A DNA stretch of 64,000 nucleotides from Lotus japonicus (lineage: Eukaryota; Streptophyta; Magnoliopsida; Fabales; Fabaceae), in assembly GCF_012489685.1 (NCBI RefSeq), contig NC_080046.1, positions 64,929,984-64,993,983 on the forward strand, in the 5' to 3' direction. The notes beneath the pieces were generated by a model. It was not told the origin of the DNA and searched no databases. It was given only the letters and a program-made list of their open reading frames with translations. The translations under genes and the position numbers were made by a program. Of the stretch, positions 37,523 through 48,427 are shown piece after piece. Position 1 is the stretch's first letter. Every line of letters begins with the position of its first letter.

Positions 37523-38051
37523 CAGGGACGGATGCAAGTGTGTATCAAGAGGGGGGGGGGCACTTGACCCCACAAAATTCTGAGAAAATATACGCTCACA
37601 GTATACAAAAGTTTAGATGAGAGTGAGTATTGTAGAAAAATATATCATATCAAACAATTTATAATTAATGGTTTTGCCCCACACGAAATAGTAATGCCCC
37701 CACTATGACATATATGAATTGAATCATACTTTGTTCTATTACTCTCAGTTTCACTTCACTTGATTTAGGGTAATTAAATTTTGAAGTTTTTTTTTGAAAA
37801 CAATTGAATTTTGAAGTTACAAAAGTATATTAAAGATAAGGAAATAAATGGAAAAATGTAATAATATTTCTAAAATTTAATAAAGAAAACGCCGAATATG
37901 GCTATAAAGAGTTTTATAATTATGAAAGGGTGGAGTATAGAAATTTGTAGAGAAGAATCAAACTTTTAATAATGATATATTATATTTGAAAGGCGGCAGA
38001 TTTATGTGCAATTTTTGCCCCCACAATGTCGAATTTCTGGATCCGTCACTG
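37523..38051. mobile_element. hAT-like non-autonomous element (CAGGGACGGA ends)
   Basis: Begins CAGGGACGGATGCA and ends TGGATCCGTCACTG. GACTCAGA lies right after the right end (38052-38059) and three bases before the left end (37512-37519). 529 bases, no protein. A G10 run lies at 37551. Confidence 0.7.
37777..37818. repeat. Direct repeat flanking a poly-T tagged micro-insertion
   Basis: AATTTTGAAGTT occurs at 37777 and 37807; between lies a T run plus GAAAACAATTG. Same design as at 16882 and 44049. Confidence 0.5.
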
Positions 38052-38264
38052 GACTCAGATGCAGTTGGGTGGGAGACCTCTTACATGAGACGGGTGACTC
38101 AAAAAATTCGCACTAAAGAAGTACTAGACATTGTAGATTTGACTGAGGATTAATTGTTAATTTAGCTAATTGTTCATTTATAAAGAATTAATACTTATTT
38201 AGCTAAATATTAATGTGTTAAGAATTAATGCTTATGTAGCTAATAATTGTTACTGCATCTTCTG

Positions 38265-38610
38265 TTAATTCGCACTCTTGAGTTCTTTAGTGTGAAACTT
38301 GGAAATTTAAAATAAAAATTGAAATATTATATCCTCACTAGTTGTTGCATTCACACTTTTGAGCGTGGAACTGAATTGTATTTCACACTCTTGAGTCTTG
38401 AGTATGAAATGGAAATTAAAAAAAAATGAAATTGAAAAATTAAATACTCATAAGTCATTGCATTCACACTCTTGAGTGTGAAACTGAGTTATGGTTCACA
38501 CTTTTGAGTGCGAAATAGAAAAATGTTTAAAACGAATTTTAAAAAAATTATCAACAATTGTTGTGTTTAAACTCTTGAGTGTGAATCTGAATTGTATTTC
38601 ACACTCAACA
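38265..38610. repeat. Array of near-palindromic TTCACACTC...GAGTGTGAA units
   Basis: About six copies of the half-motif (T)TCACACT(C/T)TTGAG(T)GTG occur in two orientations within 350 bases, arranged as roughly 110-base units. The best single copy, TTCACACTCTTGAGTGTGAA at about 38461-38481, is nearly self-complementary. Origin unknown. Confidence 0.7.
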
Positions 38611-40251
38611 GTTTTGGTTTTTATGAGAGACTATTAATGGAAATTAGAAAAAAAAGGATGACATGGGATTAATTGAGGATGATATTAAAACTATTGCCTA
38701 TTCTCAATTCCAGTTTTTCTAGCTGTCGATTTATTTTACCTCCATCTCAAATGGTTTGTTTTGGTTTATAAGTGAGAAGAAATAAAATGAGTAAAGAGAA
38801 AGTGGTGACGGATGAGAAAAAAAATTGAGTAGAATGTTTATATGGTAGAAAGAGAAGAAAATTAACGACGCAATTTATCTTTCTCCATTTATTTGAATAG
38901 AAAGTGAAAAGAATGAAGATTGAGTTTTTTATGTAAAATAATATTAATATTTTAAATATAAAATATAATAAATTAATTTTAAATATATTTTAGAGTAAGT
39001 AACAATTCACCACCTTTAGTTTTTCTAATAGAACACTGAAGTCCAAATTTACTTAATTACTTACATTTCACCTCATTCAAAATAAGTGAGCTTTCAATTA
39101 TTAATATATCAAGTAAAGAAAATCAATATTTATTATATCGTTTAACCATTCGAGGATATTACAATTGGATTTTTCTTATATATGATTTGTGATGAGTTGA
39201 ATCATTCATTTATAGTCCGTTGAAAGATCTCTGCTGCTTTCATCTGATCAATTATAAGAGTATTGTCTAAAAGTGAATTTCATTCTCTTTAGACTTAATT
39301 TGTCATGATTTCATTTAAAATAAACTTTCTATAATTTAATCATCTATACTTTAATTAATGAACTGAACGATTCCATAAAACCCTCCCAATTTTAAAAGGC
39401 TGCTGGAAAATCGCCTTTTTCATCTTTCAGTTTCTCAGTCATTTAAAAAAAAAATTTGAAGGTACCATAAGAGTTAAAAACAATTCATTACGTAATAGTT
39501 AAGGGCATTAGATTGGGAAGGTGACGTTCTGCTCCCAAAATGACAAATTGAAATGAGTAATGATATAATCACATCTCACTTTTTCTTTCATCTCATTTTC
39601 ACATACATGTTTTTCTTTTTATCTCTATGCATGCATTTCTTGTTAAATTATAAATCTATCACTCATTATTTATTTCTTTTCTCTTTCTAATTGCATAAGG
39701 CGCGGTAAAAGTGAGATGTAAAATTATTCATCCACAACAATAGAAGTTATGATATACACACATCTCTCTACTTATTTTCCACCTATCACATCTTTACTTT
39801 CTCTCACCTTTCTTCATATATCTCTCTCTTCCTCCACCTCTCCACACCTAAAAAATGAGGTGTGAAGATATAATTATTCCAACAATAGTACATGTGCATT
39901 TATGTGCAACAATGATATATACACACCTCCTTTTTTATAAACTTCATTTCCACTTATTTTTATCTCTATCTCTCTTCTCTTATCACTTATCACATCTTAT
40001 ACTTTCTCTCTTTTACTTTTTTCATTTCTTTCTATCTCTCTCCTCCCCTACCTCATTCCACCTCATTTTTGAGGTGTCAACAAATAATTATCCTATTTAT
40101 TTATGTGTGGTAGAGAGTTGGGGGGACAGTTGGGAGAGGATATAAACACCTCTCTTCCTATCTCCACCTACCGTACGAAAACCTTAAACTTTTGCAACTA
40201 AGTCCTTTAAGAGTAGTATTTTACATGAAAGTCCCTCTTGCATGAGCTCAT
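38611..40251. other. Intergenic and distal promoter of the first PPO gene
   Basis: AT-rich; 39760-40120 repeats the words CACATCTY.. CTCTCTC ..TTTGAGGTGT twice (ends CCTAAAAAATGAGGTGTGAAGATATAATTATTC and CATTTTTGAGGTGTCAAC in separate copies), suggesting a duplicated short element. No gene. Confidence 0.4.
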
Positions 40252-40260
40252 TATAAAAGG
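40227..40260 (+). promoter_or_regulatory. Core promoter of PPO copy 1
   Basis: TATAAAA at 40252-40258, 60 bases before the ATG. The block GAAAGTCCCTC..ATGAGCTCATTATAAAAGGAC is shared with PPO copy 2 (minus, 50311-50345). Confidence 0.75.
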
Positions 40261-40317
40261 ACCTTCTAGAGATCTGAATCTTCATCAATCAAAACACACA
40301 AGATAGAGAGCTAAAAC

Positions 40318-42137
40318 ATGGCATCTATGATTCTCTCATCTTCTTCACCTCTGTCTTTGGTATCCAATGTCCCTTCTTCCCTGCATCCTCCATTATTCTC
40401 TAAAAAATCCACCACAGCAAACCAATTAAACGCCACCAATATCATCATCATCACGTAGCATGCAGCAGCAACACAACACCATCACCAAACACCAACAATA
40501 ACAATATTGATGGTGCAGCTGGATCAGGACATAGAAGAGATGTTCTGATTGGACTTTGTGGCGGTGCTGCCACCACTCTTTTCAACATTAACAATCCTTT
40601 AGCCGCCATTGCTGCTCCGGTGTTACCAGACTTTAACAATTGCGGTCCAGCAACACTACCTAAATGTCCAAGGCCTCCCTACGATTGCTGTCCACCACCA
40701 AATGTCTCAGGATCTGTCAAAACTTTCCGGCTACCGCTAGGCATTCGCCAATCCAGGCGGATAAGACTGCCGGCACATCAGCTGCCTCCTGAATATCTAT
40801 CCAAATACAAGACAGCCCTTAACAGGATGAAAAATCTTAAAGATGATGACCCTCGCAGTTTCAAGAACCAAGCCAAAGTCCACTGCGCTTACTGTAACGG
40901 TGCCTATCACCAAATAGGGTTCCCTAATGTTGAATTTCCAGTCCATAAATCGTGGCTCTTCTTGCCTTTCCACCGTTGGTACCTCTATTTCTTCGAGAGA
41001 ATCTTGGGTCACTTGATCGAGGACCCGACCTTTGCCATTCCATTTTGGAACTGGGATGCTCCTGATGGCATGACAATGCCTTTTGATTTCACTTGTGACC
41101 CTAATTCACCTCTCTATGACCCTCTCCGTAACACCAATCACATGCCAGCAACACTCATGGACCTTGGCCGCGGCCTAGAATGCTTGGGCAATGTCCACAA
41201 AGAATGCGTGCCCAATGTCCACACCAACCTCACAATCTTGCACAGAGTCTTTGTGGACAATGGAAAGACCCCAGGAGACTTCCTCGGTGGAGCTTACCGT
41301 GCTGGCGAAACTGCCTTCCGTAAAGGCTCTCTAGAGAATCTTCATGATAGTATCCATCAATGGACAGGTGATCCAAACCAGCCTAACGGTGAGGACATGG
41401 GAAGTTTCTACTCTGCTGCTAGAGACCCCATTTTCTACGCTCACCATGCAAATGTTGATAGGATGTGGTCTGTGAGGAACGAACTTGGACTTGGTGGAAC
41501 TACTTTCAATGACCCGGATTGGCTACAATCCGGCTTTTTCTTCTATGATGAGCATAAGCAACTTGTCCGTGTTAATGTCGGGGATTGCCTTTTCACGGCC
41601 GATCTCGGTTATGTTTACAAAGACGTGGACAATCTGTGGACAGACCCTAAATATGCGCCTAAACCAGCCAAGTCAAGGGCTCAGAGGTTGGAAGAACAGG
41701 CTAAGCGCGCACCGGTCAGTTTAAGGAAGAACTATGACGATGTCAAGTTCCCACTGGCTTTAGATGAGGCTGTGACTCTCGTGCTGAAGAGGCCCCAGAA
41801 ATCGAGGAGCAAGAGCGAAAAGGAGGAAGTGCAAGAGGTTTTGAGTCTTGAAGGGATAGAGTTCGATAGCAGCATGTCTGTGAAGTTTGATGTGATTATC
41901 GATGAAGAAGATTACAAGCTGGTGAACGCAGGGAATGCAGAGTTTGCAGGAAGCTTTTTGAGCGTGCCACATTCTGGTGGTGATATGAACATGAATATGA
42001 AAACTGATTTCAGACTTGCTTTGACCGATTTGTTGGAACGTTTAGAAGCTGAGGATGATGAGAGTGTGCTGGTCACGTTGGTTCCCAGGGATGGGAGAGG
42101 GATCAAAATCCAAGGGATCAAGATAGAGCTTATATAA
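40318..42137 (+). pseudogene. Polyphenol oxidase copy 1, frameshift in transit peptide
   Basis: ATG 40318 (MASMILSSSS) opens a plastid transit peptide, but this frame stops at a TAG at about 40456-40458. The remainder (VACSSN, then GHRRDVLIGL, the twin-Arg thylakoid signal, and the enzyme) is in another frame, so the frames differ by one base near the ATCATCATCATC run. Downstream is a full, open tyrosinase-type domain: CuA HCAYCNGAYH, VHKSW, PFHRWYLYF; CuB LHDSIHQWTG and FYAHHANVDRMW; then the DWL and KFDV C-terminal parts. The enzyme would oxidise o-diphenols to quinones in the thylakoid lumen. If the shift is real the protein could not enter plastids in the normal way; a base-call error in the repeat is the other option. 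Confidence 0.85.
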
Positions 42138-44893
42138 TTAAGTACTATAAGATTGAAAATTCCAACCATCCACTTGTATATGTGGTGGTACTGGTAATGC
42201 ATGCATATGGGTGAGAAGAATATGATTTTCCAGTATCTATTTTTATGTTTTCTTTTAACTGTATTTTATATGTTTGAATAGGTGCCTGTGGCACCTTAAA
42301 TCAAGTTAATAAATATCCATGTATTACGAGTCGGTAAGTATATAATTTTCCTATAAAATATTTTGTTCATTGGATGGTGAATATATATACAAAATAAATA
42401 AAACATCTAGTGCTTTCAGTATTTTCTTTAATTTTCTAGGTTTAGGAATTGAGATGTTCCAGGAATGTTATGGTGTGAAATTCATAAATGGAGTTAGTTT
42501 GGAGTCAGTGAAGGCTAGGTTGGAATTTTAGGCTTCTAACTGATGCTTTTTCTCAAAGTTGAAGTGATGAAGAATTTCTATGTGATTCAATTTGCAGTCT
42601 GAGATGGATTTCTTGCTAACAATGAATTGAGTCGGGAACAAGAAGCAATTGAATGAGGTTATCTTCTTCTCCCACTTCGCTTGAATTCCTAGGTTCTTGT
42701 AATTCATAGTTTTGTAATTTCTATAAAATTTTGATTGCTAATTATTGTTGTATCTGTGGGTTTGAACTAACATATGCATAATTTCATGCACCTAAGAGGC
42801 TAAGACAGAGTTGGTTACCCGCTCATTACTTCTTAATGGTGTGCCTTCAAGGTGTTTGATAAATTGTTATATGGTATAGGAACATTTGAAATGAAGGTTC
42901 TTCAGGTTTTTGCTTCTGCCACCAACCTTAAAGGCCTTTTGCTTCTTAATAATTTTGCTTTACATTATAATAAAGTTTATGTATTCATCGAAATCTAGAT
43001 ACTTGGTAGAAATTATTTGTAAAATGGGAAGGATTTGGTTTGTTATTTTTATTAGTTCTTAAAAGTAATTGTCTATAACTGAATCTGCTTTGTCTAGGTA
43101 AAGGGAAATCATTAGACCATGAAAGTGAAAGGGGATTTCATATATGTTGAATCAGGGGGATTTGATGAGTGTAATGATTTCATGGAATATATAAATGATT
43201 CTGGAGATGACTGCGAAGAAACTTTTACTGGTTGGTTGGGTAAGAAAAAGTAATGACTGGGAAGAGACTTACATATATAAATTTATAACGCAAATGAAAT
43301 TTATTAGCTAGCTCATGTTGCTTTCTGCTTGTTATATATATGTGTGTGAGAGAGAGAGAGAGAGAGAGTAAGAAAAAACCTATTCTGATTGCTTAGTTAC
43401 TCCTTTCCATTATTTGGCATCTTCTTTCATTCATAAAAGTTGTGCATGCTTGTAACATATCTGTGCAATGACCTTCTAGTCTATCCAGTTGGAGCCACCT
43501 ATGTGTGCTGTACTGTTGTGCAGTTTGCAATGCAGTCGCAGCAGTGCCACCTCGAAGTGTCTCACAACTTAAAGGTCATACTATTCTTTGTTTATGGAAC
43601 AAATAGTTAAACTTGATGTTTAATGAGTCCAAATCGTTTGTTTGTTTCTTCGGTTGATAGGCACTATTGCATTATCTTATTTGTGTTCACTCACTACGTG
43701 ATTTCAGTTCCAGTGTTTCGTTCACTTTTGTAGCCTCTCAAACATTAAACCAAGGTATTGTTGTTTTGGCATGTAACCACTCACTATAAAATTGTATTTG
43801 AATCTTTTATATTCTTTGCCTTGAATCTACGTCTTTCAATACTATACTTTCAGTGCCATGTTGTTTCACATCCTAGTTTGTCGTTACTTTCAAATTTGTA
43901 CAAGTTATGCGATTTTTCTTGCTTCATATTGAACACAAGTGGGTTATGCTGATCTGTTATTCACGGGTGCAGCAACAAGTCAAGTAATTGTGACTTGTGA
44001 GTATACTCTGGACTTTGATTCTAAAATATATATTCCATGTTGTTTCACGTTTTAGTTTGTTTTTTTTTTGAACGGTTTTAGTTTGTTGTTACCTTCAACT
44101 TTGTGCAGCAGCGCAATTAGAACCTAAAATATATATTCTAATTAAATGGCCTTTGTGTTGATTTACAGACTTTTGATTCAGAAGCTTACAACTTCTTGTT
44201 TGCCAAAAGTAATCCTTTAACTGCTAACTAGTTATTTTCTCTTATTAATTAATTGCTACTAGATCAGTATATAAAAACTAAATATCATATTTACATCAGT
44301 TAATTTATCTTAAAATTTTGGTTCTTGCTGACAAGAATTTGCAGGGTAAGAGGGAGTATGAAATTTGGCTTCTGAACCCAACAAAAGGATTTAGGAACTC
44401 AGTAGAGGTAATACAACAGTACAAAGTTAAAAATTTGTCACTTTCTAGGTAGTGCTTAGGTGCATTTATATTCTTCCTTTAGAATATATTTGAGTTATGT
44501 TGTTTACTTATGTGGGATTCTGATCATGATTTAGATGAATTGAGTGGTAAAGGTCACTGATGCAAGCGTTAAATTTGTTCATCAGTTATTCTGATTGTCA
44601 ATGTAACCATTCTACTCGGGTAGAGCAAGACATGTAGCCATGTAGGTAATCAATTTTTGATACCTACATGTAACTCACTAACTTGGCTAGCAAGAGTTTC
44701 TTCTGGAAAAGCTGGTACATTGAATGACAGGTTCCGTTTACCTTATTGGGAGCCATTTGATGGATAAGTCTGGAAGAAGACTTCTTATAACCGTAAATCT
44801 ATTTTCAATAACTCATTTATAAATGCTCTATAAGAGAAAAAGGATTAAGAACTCCTATGCTTAGCAAAGTTCTTGTATATATGCAGGTTTCCC
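42138..44893. other. Intergenic with possible decayed exons
   Basis: No complete gene. Coding-like phrases such as KREYEIWLLNPTKGF near 44346-44400 and an open stretch near 43118-43250 hint at remnants of an unidentified gene. A (GA)n run lies at 43346-43368. Confidence 0.35.
44049..44087. repeat. Direct repeat flanking a poly-T tagged micro-insertion
   Basis: GTTTTAGTTTGTT at 44049 and 44075, separated by a T run and GAACG. Looks like an ultra-short retroposed LINE tail with a 13-base target duplication. Confidence 0.55.
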
Positions 44894-45656
44894 CATGGGC
44901 GGATCTAGCGCCCGGCCACCCTGGGCATGTGCCCAGGCTTTGTGGCCAAAAATAATTTTTTACTTTGGGATGCAAGACCTCTTTTGGAGAAAAAAAACGG
45001 GGTAACCTGGACAACCATTGCTGTCATTCTCGAAGCTTAGACAATAAATTTGGGGTTTTCTCAAATCTAAGATGGATTCGAGGGTGGGGGGAAATAATTG
45101 AAAGGAGTGGTGAAGGGAAAAAGATTTGTGAATGGTGATTTGCTTGTAATGAAGGTTTGGTTGATGATGAAATTTGAGAGAAGGGCATGGTTCTGGAAGT
45201 GGGTGTTGTTGTGGGTGGGAGAAAGTGAAAAGTAAATGAGGAAGAAGACTATGTGGTCCCGTGGGTTTTACTTTCTGTCTTTCTTTCTCTCTCTGTCTAG
45301 TTCTAGGGTGTGGGTGCAGTAGAAAGTTTTAAGAGAGGGGAAGGTTAAAGAGTTGGATTTAGAGGATTGTAGGCCTTCCTAGAATGAGTTGAGTTTGAGT
45401 CAATCAATTTTTTTAACTTCTGTGATTAAATAAAATCATAAACTTCAAGATCTTATTTATAATTATATCAAATTGCTATATTATTATAAATCAATTTTAA
45501 AATTATTTATTGAGATGATTACAATTTTAAAAACTATATACTATTGTGAAATTGATAAATTTATTAATGAGAATATTGTGGATTATGCAAGTCCATTAAA
45601 GTGGTTGTTAGTATTTATGTTATGGTATTTTATAATGTATATATGAATTTGTATGC

Positions 45657-45660
<4 letters not shown>

Positions 45661-45693
<33 letters not shown>
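45661..45693. repeat. (AT)n microsatellite
   Basis: About 16 AT units inside the hAT-like element. Confidence 0.9.
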
Positions 45694-45696
<3 letters not shown>

Positions 45697-45838
45697 TAGA
45701 ATCGTAACGTCCATGTTACGTTTATACGATTCTGCACCTCCACTCCGCTTTTATGTAGAATCGCGATTCTATCAACCTTACTTCTTAGAATCATGTTGTT
45801 GCTTTCAGTCACCTGTATCTACTATCGCCAGTGGCGGA

Positions 45839-46078
45839 TCCAGGACCCCGAGGTTAGGGGGTTCATCATAATTTATCATGATAAATTATACAAGTCATAG
45901 TTGTGCAAATAAATGGGTCTTTGGTGCAAATAGGTGCAAAACTTAGTCTACTAGTATAATTTAAAATTTTCAGGGGTTCAAAAAAAATTTATATAGGAAA
46001 TTAAGTGCAATTTTTTTGGTTCAGGGGGTTCATCTGGGTTCAGATGAACCCCCTCACCACAACATAGGTCCGCCCCTG
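45839..46078. mobile_element. Nested 240-bp hAT-like MITE
   Basis: CAGTGGCGGATCCAGGACC...GGTCCGCCCCTG with the 8-base duplication ACTATCGC (45831-45838 and 46079-46086). Near both ends GGGGGTTCA and its inverse TGAACCCCC give a second inverted pair. Confidence 0.9.
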
Positions 46079-46306
46079 ACTATCGCAACTGTCCAGTTAG
46101 ACTTAGGCTTGACTTTGCCCAGGCTCCATAAAAATCCTGGCTCCGCCACTGGGTTTCCCCAAGTTGGACATTCTTGGACAGCTTTATTATCGAAATTCAC
46201 CTTCTTGACATCATGAATCAGAATCAAGGCTTATTGCTTGAGTAGGTGCCAACATTAGAAATTGCTGGTGTGTTGGTGAGATAGTGCGCAACTACACAGT
46301 CGTTTT

Positions 46307-47511
46307 GGCTTAATTCCACTTTGGGCCCCTGATGTTTTATAAATGTGCGATATGCACCCCCCGTGTATAAAACGTGCGGTCAAGGTCCCTGACGTTTCTA
46401 AAACGTGCGATTAACGCCCTTCCATCCAAATCTGTTTGGTTCCTCAGTTGACCAAACGGAAAATGCTGACGTGGCATTATTTAATTAATTAAATAAATGA
46501 AAAGCACTATGGGGTGCAATCCCGTATACAGCTAGAAAAGAAAACAACATAAAAGAGAGAAGAAGGTAGTCAAGAAGCAACCAAGAACAAGGAAAAAGAA
46601 ACGAGAGGAAGGCAAGTATGCTGCAAATCAGAGGAAACATAGAAAGCTCAGAGGACAGAAGAAACTGCTGCAAGTATGCTCCTAAACTACTGCAGTGTTC
46701 ACCCCCAAACTACTGCTGATCTGAAAAATTCAATCTGCCTCTGTTCCTCTTCCTCACCCTCTTCTCCTTCTCATTCTCCCATAAACTCAGATCCGCACCC
46801 AGATCGACCTCTTGAAGCCATGTCGGCAACCAACAAGCCACAACCACCACCCGAGCCCAAACCGAAGCAAGACCCAGTCGAACTCGAACCCAGATCGAGC
46901 CAGATCGATTGCAGGTGATGGTGGGGTTGGGGTTCCGGTTGCTGGTTTTCATGGGGTGTTGGTTGGGGGTTGCAGGTGGTGGTTTGGTTTTCATGGGTCC
47001 TTTGATGATGATGAAGAAGAAGAATAAGAATATAAAGGTGGAGGAGATGAATTTCTGGGTTCTACAGGAATTAGAAAATTAGGTTTTTTTATTTTTATTT
47101 TTTTGAGAAGATGAAGGAGGATAACACTGGGAGGAGGAGATGGGTTGAGGTGTGGTTGAGGAAGCCATGGAAGGAGGAAGGAGGAAGATGAAAGAAGAAA
47201 GAAGAAGAAGCGTGAAAGAGGGAGAGAGAGGGTCGAGTGTGAGAGAGAGAACTGAGTGAGTGAGAATCATTTTTTATTTTTTATTATTATTAAGTTTTAA
47301 TATTTTATTATTTTTTATTAGAAAAATGATTTTTTTTATGAAATTAAATAAGTGTCACGTTAGCATTCCGTTTGGTCAACAGACGGAACCTAACGGAAGG
47401 GCGTTAATCGCACGTTTTAGAAACGTCAGGGACCTTGACCGCACGTTTTATACACGGGGGGTGCAGATCGCACATTTATAAAACATCAGGGGCCCAAAGT
47501 GGAATTAAGCC
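46307..47511. mobile_element. Long-TIR Mutator-like element, copy 1
   Basis: Inverted ends of about 190 bases start GGCTTAATTCCACTTTGGGC; the right end is the inverse. Each arm contains ACGTTTTA, CCCCCCGTGT and TTGACCAAACGGA words. The interior (46500-47320) is GA-rich on one strand and holds broken open frames that could be captured host DNA. No clear target duplication. Confidence 0.8.
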
Positions 47512-48029
47512 TTTTATTTTCTATAGGGTTGAGGGCTGTTCCTTGGATGATAATGTCTTGAGGTATGTATCATTTGACACCGAAATTGTATTGGTATGTA
47601 GCTAGACTCTTCTGGCATATCTGTATTATTAAACAAAAGCTAGTAATACTTGAAATGATAGCTATCAGTATATGTTTTTGAAGTGTTCTTTATCAAGAGA
47701 TGTAACATGTTGAATTTCTACCGGTTTGTAACTTGATAAATGTATGATCAGTGAATATAATTTTCAGTGTTGTTTTCACTAGACAGAAGCTTTAATGTAA
47801 ATTTGATTATGCATTAGTTTAGAGCTTTTGTGCATTTTAGTGTCCAAGGGTATTTGTTTACATCCTATTTATTTCAAAGCCACTTGGATTGTGCTAGTGC
47901 CTAGTGATGAAAGCTTTGAATGACCTTTAAAAGGTCTATGGTATACAGTGTTTTTGGCAGCTATTGAAGCAATTTCTAGCCGTCTATAACCGACAGAAAG
48001 TGTTTTGTAAAGGATAATTGGAAAGTATG
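47512..48029. other. Intergenic, no gene seen
   Basis: Host DNA between the long-TIR element and the CACTA-like end; no supported frame. Confidence 0.5.
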
Positions 48030-48263
48030 AAAATATATTTTAGCGGCAATAAGAAAGGCTGTAAGGAATTGCCGCTACAACGTAATTATTTTCCCCGGCA
48101 ATTCAAGAAGCCTTTACTGGCGGCCGGAATAAGCACCGGTGAACCATTTACCGACCCTCGATACGCCAGCCGAAACCCATGTGCCGGTAAAAGTCATAGA
48201 GGCCATTTTTATTGCCGCTAAAAGCGATATTAATTGCCGCTGAAAACGCCTTTTGTTGTAGTG
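48030..48263. mobile_element. Solo end of a CACTA-type transposon
   Basis: Read on the minus strand the end is CACTACAACAAAAGGCG, followed by repeats of GCGGCAATT (subterminal motif) as far as about 48030. No partner end is in the window. Confidence 0.7.
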
Positions 48264-48427
48264 ACTTATAGATAATTCTAACAATTTGATTATGTTTTCT
48301 TTCGAAACAAACAAAGAGGAAATTTATTGTTACCACCACATGAACAAATAAAAATCACCCACATCACTAGATATAATTCAAGGAACCATTACCACCACAC
48401 ACACATGTACGTGGTTGAATTTTTTTT

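Larger units (their letters stand above)
44894..46151. mobile_element. hAT-like element, 1258 bp, holding a nested element
   Basis: Begins CATGGGCGGATCTAGCGCC and ends CTGGCTCCGCCACTG. Flanked by the 8-base duplication GGTTTCCC (44886-44893 and 46152-46159), the hAT hallmark. No transposase gene. A second element sits inside at 45839-46078. Confidence 0.88.

Noticed and set aside
38265..38610. CRISPR-like array
   Set aside because: Plant nuclear DNA; repeats are diverged palindromes with repeated, not unique, spacers.
46710..46994. Open frames inside the long-TIR element
   Set aside because: Low-complexity Pro/Ser-rich frames on both strands with no recognisable domain; captured DNA possible but not shown.
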